64,000 bases of DNA from Trematomus loennbergii (taxonomy: Eukaryota; Chordata; Actinopteri; Perciformes; Nototheniidae), in assembly GCA_012861695.1 (NCBI GenBank), contig JAAOOA010000101.1, positions 536,501 to 600,500 on the forward strand, given 5' to 3'. Both the position numbers and the translations under genes were made by a program. The notes beneath the pieces were generated by a model. The model saw only the letters and a list, made by a program, of their open reading frames with translations. It was not told the DNA's origin and searched no databases. Shown here one piece after another: positions 57,101 through 64,000 of the stretch (position 1 is the first letter of the stretch; every line of letters starts with the position of its first letter).

Positions 57101-59520
57101 CACAGACAGTCTGTGGTTTGTACTTGTTTCAACTTTTGTCCAGTTTCTGAACATATGAGGAGCTGTGAGCTCTGAGTGCTAACAGCTAACGGCTGATGTT
57201 GTTTTCTGGGGTTCTCATTGAAGATGACGTCACGGCTCCGCCTACACTGCGTTACTATAGATACTACCCCAGTACTAAACTGTAATGGAATGCAGCATAA
57301 AGTGAGCCTCCTAACAAGGCCTAACGAGGCCTAGCCATACCGAGCGAGGCCGTAGTGGAAATGAGCCATAACACACTGAAATATACTTACTGCCGAGGAT
57401 CTTAGCCACTTCCTCCCGGATCACAAGAGCCTCCGTCTCCAGGTAGACGACGAAGGTCGCCAGGAAGACCAAACGCTGCAGGACAAACCGCCAGTGCTCA
57501 TGGAACCTGAAATGGGATCAAACAGGTCAGAAAACAAGAGTTATGTTTTTTTTTTATATCACCTTATTTGCCTCGATATTCAATTCAGCATCAATTCTAC
57601 TTTGCAGGGGTTTCTGGGTAAATGCATTAGACAATTTTAATGGCGACACAATTAAAGACATATAAAACCCTTAGTAGAGTCTACTGATCAACATATTGGA
57701 CTTTTCTAAATTGCATCTCACAAAAATAGTTTTTTCGGTTACAGGAGATAATGTTTAGCTTTTAAGCTTGTTGCGACTAATTAAGATGTGAATTCCAGTG
57801 GATACCAAGGAAGGAATTCTTAAAATTAAAATGCTTCAGATCCATAGGAATTAGTGTTTTGTTTGCTGAACTCACAAAAACATGTTCGGTGCATTTCTGC
57901 AGATTACCTGTATTTTAACTATACTTACTTTTTGAATGATAGCCTTTCCAATTACTAATAAAAGTGTGAATTGAATGATGTGAGAGAATCAAACTGCAAA
58001 TACTGTGCCGAGTGGATCCTACCTGTAGTACTGCTCCATAGGAAATTTGGTTTTGAGGTCGGCAATTGTGGTCCGGACCGTGCAGAACAACTCCCGGGCC
58101 CTCGCACATTTACTGGGAACTGACGGGAGGAGGAAATCAACATTAACAAGTTGTTGGGAAAATACTGAATGTACTCTTCCAATATGAGAGTAACATGATA
58201 ACAAAGGTATCCCAACTGTAGCTGTGTACTGACAGGATGTATGATTACCTAGAAGAGCATCAGGACTGTTTAGGCATATGATAGCTATGTGATGAACATG
58301 ATGATTCAGCCTCTATGGAGATAGACATATGACAAGCATCTCATTTCTGACGTGGAGCTCATCTGAACTAAACATTGAACACTGCTTTATATTCCTCCAT
58401 CTTGTGACTGGTAACTCCCTCTCTTGGATATCAGCATGTGAACGACACTGTTCAGGAACTAGTTGATGCTCTGTATGTGATGACCACTTCCATTCTGGAG
58501 AGATCAGAAATACATGGATCCTGAGATTGAAGCTCAAGCCGGTGACCAGTGATATTTTCTAACACAAGTCAACTAGACGCATCGAGTCCCAGTGAAAACA
58601 GTGCATACAGTGTGAAAAAAGGATGCTTACTTTCTTTGAATCCAGATGGTTGGTGCACGCTTTGGAGAAACCGTAAGTATTTCTCTGGCAGTCTGCTCCA
58701 GCATCTGGACCACCTTACGGATATCCTGCAGCAAAGTTCAACCAAATCTTAATTCAATACAACATGTTTTCTATTAAACAGAAATACAAATGGATGTGCC
58801 TTAAAGTGTCAAATAAATAATATTTATTAAGTCTTTCACTTTTGCACTGCATTTAGTTATCAGAATCAGAGTAGGTTAATTACAAGAAGGTTTACACATA
58901 CAAGGAATTTGCTTTGGTTTTAAATACAAAGACACAGAAAGAAGAATACGTTTTTATTTAAAGTAGCAAAAAACTGTGATGCACTAAAAACACAAAGACA
59001 CATTATGTCTATGTGCACATCTGCTTAGCAATACCAGCAGTATACTATATTAAGGTCAGATCAATTAAAGTCAGTAGGGGCTTGGACTGTGAGCCATAGG
59101 GTCGCCGGTTCAAGTCCCGACCAGACCTAAATATGGAGTGTGGACTGCTACTTGGAGAGGTCCAGTTCACCTCCTGCCCTGCCGTGGTGCCCTTGAGCAA
59201 AGGCACCGGAATACTAATAAAACAGATAAGCTTTGTGTATTTTGATAAAAAATTGATAAGTACTTGAGTAAATCTAGTTAGTACTTACACCTCTGCTCAA
59301 ATGAAATAAAAAGAAACGAGTTTGTGATAATATGATTATATACATATCTAATGTACTCCTCTGAACCTGGATTTGTATTCATTGTGTTGACAGGATTCGG
59401 TTAGCCGATAGCTAGCTGCGGAATATATATTAATATATTCATTAATATTGTTACCTCTCTGATGTCCTGGTCGGCGCTCAGGAAGCCCTGGATGTGACTG
59501 AACATCTCGGTGACAGACAT
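53923..59520 (-). CDS. tsn: tsn, translin (six coding exons, whole span)
   Basis: Coding exons in transcription order are 59520-59455, 58725-58631, 58119-58023, 57506-57391, 56552-56473 and 54156-53923; all junctions are GT-AG. The sum minus one surplus base is 687 bp, giving 228 residues, the same length as mammalian translin. Landmarks are MSVTEMFSHIQGFLSADQDI, TKFPMEQYYRFHEHWRFVLQ, EKGFHLDVEDYLAGVL and NELDSGFRLLNLKND. Translin is an all-helical protein that forms octameric rings binding single-stranded DNA/RNA. With TRAX (tsnax) it forms the C3PO endoribonuclease, which clears passenger strands in RNA silencing; catalysis resides in TRAX, not translin. A single extra T in exon 2 breaks the frame. 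The gene converges on the RhoGEF. Confidence 0.97.
54280..54716 (+). repeat. Intronic duplication X, copy 1
   Basis: In tsn intron 5. Shares TGGAAACCACAA, AGTATCAATCAT, CAACAGTCCTTGA, TTTAATCTAAATCAATTTA and ATTAACCAGATCCT with 55868-56345. Confidence 0.75.
54720..55247 (+). repeat. Segmental duplication copy B (empty site)
   Basis: Matches 51563-52456 without the MITE; reads TTATTACTTTAAGTACATTT across the target. Lies in tsn intron 5. Confidence 0.93.
55718..55808 (+). repeat. CACTAG / CACTCG hexamer repeat and C-run
   Basis: About ten (CACTAG) and (CACTCG) units followed by about 12 C at 55797-55808. Confidence 0.9.
55868..56345 (+). repeat. Intronic duplication X, copy 2 (with a partial third unit)
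   Basis: Diverged copy of 54280-54716; 56126-56245 repeats part of it again (CTGTCATGAA, AATCCTGCCAAAAATAAGGT, AACCAGATCCTGT). Confidence 0.7.
56473..56552 (-). CDS. tsn: tsn coding exon 5
   Basis: Acceptor CTCTCCACAG, donor GTGAGT; 80 bp and open. It encodes EVVREKGFHLDVEDYLAGVL then IMASEL. The family's FHLDVEDYL motif is intact. Confidence 0.96.
56616..57368 (+). mobile_element. PIF/Harbinger-type MITE filling tsn intron 4
   Basis: 753 bp; TAA at 56613-56615 and 57369-57371. Inverted ends TGGCGCAGTTCCACTAC and GTAGTGGAAATGAGCCA (12 of 17+ bases pair exactly at the core TTCCACTAC). A 3-bp TWA target and this structure fit PIF/Harbinger. No transposase is present. Confidence 0.75.
57391..57506 (-). 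CDS. tsn: tsn coding exon 4
   Basis: Acceptor CCCATTTCAG, donor GTAAGT; 116 bp and open. It encodes RFHEHWRFVLQRLVFLATF and continues VVYLETEALVIREEVAKILG, a core segment of translin. The 838-bp intron that follows in transcription is almost entirely a Harbinger-type MITE. Confidence 0.96.
57507..58022 (-). other. tsn: tsn intron 3
   Basis: 516 bp of AT-rich sequence, nothing recognised. Confidence 0.6.
58023..58119 (-). CDS. tsn: tsn coding exon 3
   Basis: Acceptor TCCCGTCAG, donor GTAGGA; 97 bp and open. It encodes IPSKCARARELFCTVRTT followed by the conserved TKFPMEQYYR. Cys residues at KCARA and FCTV sit in the helical nucleic-acid binding half of translin. Confidence 0.95.
58120..58630 (-). 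other. tsn: tsn intron 2
   Basis: 511 bp, no recognised repeat. Confidence 0.6.
58631..58725 (-). CDS. tsn: tsn coding exon 2, one-base frame break
   Basis: Acceptor TTTGCTGCAG and donor GTAAGC. It begins DIRKVVQMLEQTAREILT in frame. A TTT run (58668-58670 on the + strand AAA) contains one base too many; as written it leads to a stop just beyond the donor. In the shifted frame it continues LQSVHQPSGFKE, which matches the family and joins exon 3 in the correct phase. Confidence 0.93.
58726..59454 (-). other. tsn: tsn intron 1
   Basis: 729 bp containing a tRNA-derived SINE. Confidence 0.7.
59070..59210 (+). repeat. tRNA-derived SINE
   Basis: A tRNA-like head ending in a good Pol III B box (GGTTCAAGTCCCGACC, 59107-59122), then AAATATGGAGTGTGGACTGC and GTGCCCTTGAGCAAAGGCAC, typical of fish SINEs. 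Opposite in orientation to tsn. Confidence 0.8.
59455..59520 (-). CDS. tsn: tsn coding exon 1
   Basis: Encodes the 22 N-terminal residues MSVTEMFSHIQGFLSADQDI plus RE, closely matching the vertebrate translin start. The donor GTAACA follows in phase 0. The ATG at 59520 is the only one that gives the known N terminus. Confidence 0.95.
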
Positions 59521-59700
59521 GTCTGATTTTAGTCAAATGTTAATTAAGATACTGAAGATGAAACGTGTGCAGCAGCTAAGCTAAGAAGCTAACATATAAA
59601 CATCAACGTGCTGGAAGCTGGAAGAGGAACCGCCTGCTTTGTGTGGCGCGCGGAGATGATGTCATCATTTCAACGTCACGCTTAATTATATTTGTTTCAT
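59521..59700 (-). promoter_or_regulatory. tsn: tsn 5' UTR and probable promoter
   Basis: Just upstream of the tsn ATG the sequence becomes locally CpG-rich (TGGCGCGCGG near 59644) and contains ATGATGTCATCAT (59656-59668) and a CGTCAC half-site (59674-59679), both resembling ATF/CREB-type sites. The transcription start is not visible. Site assignment is by consensus only. Confidence 0.35.
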
Positions 59701-59852
59701 CATCAATTGGTGTAGTTTATTACTTATTTAAGCATTATGTGTATTGTATTGTTGGTTGTGTTGTAAAGCACTGGTTGTAATATGTGCTATAAGAAATAAC
59801 CTTTGTATAATTATGATTATTATAAGATCATACTATCAAAATAATGTACAAA

Positions 59853-59952
59853 GGTAGATAGATAGATAGATAGATGGATAGATGGAGGATGGAGATGGAT
59901 GGATGGATAGATAGATAGATGGATGGATGGATGGATGGATGGATGGATGGAG

Positions 59953-59987
<35 letters not shown>

Positions 59988-60029
59988 GATGGATATATTA
60001 GATGGATGGATGGATGTGATGGATGGATG

Positions 60030-60117
<88 letters not shown>

Positions 60118-60119
60118 TA
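59853..60119 (+). repeat. (GATA)n / (GATG)n compound array
   Basis: About 265 bp of GATA alternating with GGATG blocks, ending in roughly 25 uninterrupted GATA units (60029-60114). About 330 bp upstream of the tsn ATG. Confidence 0.96.
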
Positions 60120-60309
60120 TGGATGTTCTCATTTACAATGCAGGTATGTGTTGACTTGATGAAAGAAAAAGCATGTGATGACTCTTCTTGTTCTGTCTGG
60201 TTTTAACAGAGATTCTGCATTACCTCCTCCCTCCTGCTGATGGAGCCAGAGCAGCTCTCTTCCTCATGTTGCCTTCAGGTGCTGCTGGAAAGACTACAGC
60301 TGTGCTCTT

Positions 60310-60440
60310 TAGATTCAGATTCAAAGGTTTTATTGTCATATGCACAGAGCTACAGTGTAGAAATGGCAATGCAATTCTTCTGACCTGAGCTCCTCCAACA
60401 ATGCAACATATATAATAAAATACAAATAAAAAGTAGTGCA
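60310..60440 (+). repeat. Dispersed retroposon-like repeat
   Basis: TTCAAAGGTTTTATTGTCAT, then CTCCTCCAACAATGCAACAT and AAAAAGTAGTGCAAAAAGTC. Shares the TTTATTGTCA and CTCCAACAATGCAACATA words with 41033-41210. Confidence 0.6.
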
Positions 60441-60499
60441 AAAAGTCTATATAATGTCTATTGAATATGGGATATGTACATACATCCATATACATCCTT

Positions 60500-61130
60500 G
60501 ATAATAATTGACAACACAGATTTTATATCACTTTATGCTTTTTAGCAGATTGTTTTATTTGTTTGTTCACTAATCACCATTTATTTACAACTTAGGGAAA
60601 CAAGTTTTATTCTTACTGGACTCTAGGCTCATCTAAACGTCTCACAAAGAGATGAATTTCTGACGTAAAAATACATTTAAATAAGTACATTTATACTAAC
60701 ATTAATTATAAATACTCAAAACATGTGACTTATTGTGACTATAGTGGGATAGTAGTTAATTAACTTTATTGAATAATATATTCATCTTGATCCTTATTCG
60801 GCATCTTTTCATACATTTAATAAGAAAAGACGATCTTGGTTTTTGAATACCACTCTTAAAAATGTTTTGATTTGAATACCTTTGCCTTTTCAAACAATTA
60901 TTATTTATGTATTTATTTAAATTATTGTTTTCCTGTGTATTTTTTATACTTTTTATTTTTTATCATGGGTTATTATTGTTTCAAGACCTTACCCTTGCCT
61001 TGTTTCGTCCTTATTGTTTTATTGACACGATTTGATTTAATATATATATAATATTATCTTTTTATGGCCACTTTGAAGACTAGTGACCACTTTGTGTTGA
61101 GTCCATTATTATCTAATTTCCTACGGTCCC
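60500..61130. other. Intergenic, no gene seen
   Basis: Strongly AT-rich sequence between the divergent tsn and FAM124-like genes. Confidence 0.5.
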
Positions 61131-61355
61131 TGAAGGCATCACCGTAGAGCGCATTTGACGCAGAGAGAGCAGTCAGCCTCCTGTTGCTCAGACTAGTTCA
61201 CCAGACTGATCTCTGCAAGACAGGAGCTACAAACCGGAACATTCTGACTTTCTCTCTCTCATTGAAGTCTCTTATCCAAACCATTGTGTGTTTTTAAATG
61301 CCACTTTTTTATTCCTCACTTCGGGACTTTGAAACAATGCTGCTAAATGTTTGAG

Positions 61356-61411
61356 ATGGAGAAAACCTCAGCAGAAGATGACTGCGTGGATTCAGGAGCC
61401 GAGACTGCAGG
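61356..61411 (+). CDS. First coding exon of a FAM124-like gene (partial)
   Basis: ATG at 61356 opens MEKTSAEDDCVDSGAETAG, ending at a GG|GTGAGA donor (phase 2) after 61411. The EDDCVDSGAET block matches, from memory, the acidic N terminus of vertebrate FAM124 proteins, of unknown biochemical role. The next exon is not in this window, so only 18 complete codons are visible. A five-codon upstream ORF (ATG 61337, TGA 61352-61354) ends one base before this ATG. The 5' UTR probably covers about 61130-61355. The gene is divergent from tsn. A chance match over so short a peptide is possible. Confidence 0.6.
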
Positions 61412-62130
61412 GTGAGAGAAGCAGAAAACATGTGATTTAATGTTATATTCATCATTCAGATGTTCTTATATTTCTTGGAGTACAGGTAAACATTGTTGAC
61501 ATGGTAATACAACTTTTACTATGTGGAAAACCAGACAAAAATGATCATTCCAAGTATTTTTAGTTGTAAAAAATGTCTGAAAGCATGTTTTTATTTAGAC
61601 AGTGTCTTCATGTTATCAGCCGATCTAAAGCAATCATGTGTTAACAATGAGAAATTCAATTATTAAGAGCTTCTCCTTGTCAAATAAGTGATACAACTTT
61701 AAATTGGCACTTTTTTAAATGGAGTTTGGTGCTACCCAACTCATAATAAAGTTATGTGTGTTATTAATATACAGTAACACGTTCATTGTGCATTTGTATC
61801 ACAGTAAGGCAACAGCAAGACTTGTTGATTGTTATGATTTGTATCCTTATGAGTCTATAATTATTACTTTAAATGCTGATTATCCTGGATTGCACTCTTG
61901 AGCTGTGCCAATACTTTATGTCACGTCTAATGAGGGCATATAGAGGAGGTTTGATCCTAACTCTTTTGTGGAAAGTTAAGTCTTAATCAGCAAGTCAGTT
62001 GTGTTGTTAAAGTACAGGCTAAGATGGCGCTTAATGGAAGAATGTTTGACAACGGAGAGTTGATTTATTGTCCTCTTTGTTTACAGCTTTTAGACAAAGA
62101 TGTGCTTCTCATGCGGTATGTCAAATATGA
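61412..62130 (+). other. Start of FAM124-like intron 1
   Basis: AT-rich, no exon recognised. Confidence 0.4.
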
Positions 62131-62132
62131 TT

Positions 62133-62167
62133 GATGTGTGTGTGTTGTGTGTGTTGTGTGTGTGTGT

Positions 62168-62214
<47 letters not shown>

Positions 62215-62215
62215 T

Positions 62216-62300
<85 letters not shown>
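62133..62300 (+). repeat. (TG)n microsatellite
   Basis: About 168 bp with several GGTG and TTGTG slips. Confidence 0.97.
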
Positions 62301-62302
<2 letters not shown>

Positions 62303-62304
62303 AA

Positions 62305-63030
62305 ACCCTAGATGACCTTTAACCCCTTTAAAGACATCATCAAAAGAACTGACTTACATTTCTATTAACAAGAGTATATAATATTCAAGTATGAGTTTTC
62401 TAAAGTCACTAAATGTATTGCAAAAATGCCCAGATCAGATGTATAGACGTTTGTTATAGGTACATGTTGGCTAGTTCTGATACAGTGCACATATAACATT
62501 AAGTAAAGTGTGTTGCTTGGATGAATGTAAATGCAAAATAAAGTCAAGCAGCAAGGCAGACATGTATATATGAGGTTTAAGCATATAGAAAATAAACCTT
62601 TTAAATTGTAATACAGCAACTTCATTAAAGTACATGACGGAGACATTATACAACAACAGAGAGTGGACAAAGACAACAGAATACCAGGCCTAATGTTCTC
62701 CTTACTCTTCTATTGAAAGTTATTAAGGTGGGAAACGTAGTCCATCAGAACATCAATGAGTCACCTGCAATTACATTAGCTGTGAACTGGAACCAACAGC
62801 ATCATGTGTGAGAGAGAGAGACAGTGTTTCATGGGAACTCAGCAGCAGAGACCTCGGTGTAGAGCGCTGATGTGAGAGGAAAAAGCATGGCTGATAACCC
62901 GAGAGCCAACGCCTCCATCAGGTCACTTCCTCCCCCACTGGCTCCACTTCCTGTTCACCTCCATGTTCACTGTCTTGCCATCAGCTCTTCCAACAATCAC
63001 AATTAGACTCTATAGGAGGCCTTTTATATA
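62305..63030. other. No gene seen
   Basis: Single-copy sequence; no supported exon. Confidence 0.5.
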
Positions 63031-63036
63031 CTTTAA

Positions 63037-63236
63037 AGAGGCCCTACTATGCTTTTTGGTGTTTTCCCTTTCCCAAAGTTCCCTCCTCAAACGCCTCCAT
63101 TGGACTCCTTTCTACTTCCTGAACATAGTAACATAATAATGTAACTCTTGCACTTCTATTGGCTAGCGCTCCAACTCATTGTACATGATAGGCTAAGGGG
63201 CGGGACATCTTTAAGCGGCTGACCAATCACACAGAG
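63037..63236 (-). mobile_element. TTAA MITE family 1, right-end fragment
   Basis: TTAA at 63033-63036 then AGAGGCCCTACTATGCTTTT, running to GGGGCGGGACATCT and GACCAATCACA; then it breaks into an unrelated repeat (GGAAATTCGGTCAGTAGTTT). Confidence 0.75.
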
Positions 63237-63417
63237 TTATTTTTCGAAGTTTCATGGAAATTCGGTCAGTAGTTTTTCCATAATCCAGACAAACGAACAG
63301 ACAGGTAAACAAAAACAAAATGCTGGCGGAGGTAATTAAGATTAAAGCCCGCCTCATACATAAAATGGCAACTGTTATCATGTTCAACATTACATATAAC
63401 TTATATATATACATTAA

Positions 63418-63793
63418 AGGTGGGGTAGGTAAGTTTGAGAAACCGCTCGAGATCGCTAGAATTTGAAAATACACAACCGGAGAAAATCTGCCACTTCCTT
63501 ACAGAGCCCCTCCTCCAACACACACGAACGCGCACATGACAATGAGGGCACGAGATAAGTTTGTGCCAGATGGAAGGCTGACAGGCAGGTAGGCCATCCA
63601 GTTATTTTAGCCGGGCCGGCTCAGATGATTGGTCGTGCTTTTTACAGCTACAGCTTCCACAGATGACATTTTTTTATGGATTTTTTGTCAAATCACTTCA
63701 GATATTCATTGCTATCGGGATGTTAAGAGCATTCCATGGAATATAACAAAAAGTGTATCTCGAGCCGGTTTCTCAAACTTACCTACCCCACCT
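63418..63793 (+). mobile_element. TTAA MITE family 4, copy 3
   Basis: 376 bp; TTAA at 63414-63417 and 63794-63797; perfect-looking ends AGGTGGGGTAGGTAAGTTTG / AAACTTACCTACCCCACCT. Confidence 0.9.
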
Positions 63794-64000
63794 TTAAAGT
63801 TGTGTTTTCAGCTTGTTCTGCTGCCCCGAGTAGCAAAAAAGTCAGTCAGTTCTCCGTTTTGGCATTTCTCTGAACGATATGTACTGTCTTGATGGAAGTA
63901 GCGTGACAATCTCGTAGTCTAACGTCCGACTGGTCAAATAATTGGGCGTTCTTTCAACACAGGAAACTGTGGGTTGCGTTCCCTTCTCCACCATCCCTCA

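Noticed and set aside
59107..59122. tRNA gene
   Set aside because: Only a SINE head with a B box; no full cloverleaf and a SINE body follows.

Overview
This is vertebrate, almost certainly teleost, nuclear DNA. The evidence is GT-AG introns, two recognisable vertebrate genes, long (TG)n/(CA)n arrays, tRNA-derived SINEs and many short non-autonomous DNA transposons typical of ray-finned fish. Nothing bacterial, viral or CRISPR-like was seen. The species cannot be named from the sequence; a percomorph is only a guess.

Layout. A RhoGEF gene (DH plus PH domains) runs on the + strand. It has a non-coding first exon ending at 5629, a second at 28402-28544, and coding exons from 33521 to 50777; poly(A) signal at 51113. 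It faces tsn (translin), on the minus strand, with six coding exons between 59520 and 53923. The spliced tsn CDS is the usual 228 codons once one extra base is discounted. About 1.8 kb beyond the tsn start, a short + strand exon (61356-61411) looks like the first coding exon of a FAM124-family gene whose remainder lies outside the window.

The remaining sequence is introns and intergenic DNA rich in repeats: (1) at least five related families of TTAA-flanked MITEs (about 17 copies or fragments); (2) a hAT-type MITE with an 8-bp target duplication and a PIF/Harbinger-type MITE with a TAA target duplication, both very close to exons; (3) two inverted 57-bp minisatellites derived from the end of one MITE family; (4) a 12-bp GC-rich minisatellite at 8.1-9.0 kb; (5) about 20 TG/CA arrays totalling roughly 2.8 kb; (6) a GATA/GATG array near the tsn start; (7) a segmental duplication linking the RhoGEF 3' flank to a tsn intron, where one copy carries a MITE and the other preserves the empty TTAA site.

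Both genes carry single-base frame breaks, mostly at homopolymers (about seven in the RhoGEF, one in tsn), while splice sites and domain residues are intact. This looks more like residual long-read consensus error than gene death. No new multi-gene system was found. The most interesting material is the transposon biology: minisatellite birth from a MITE end, the empty/filled site pair, a chimeric MITE, and introns made mostly of transposon.
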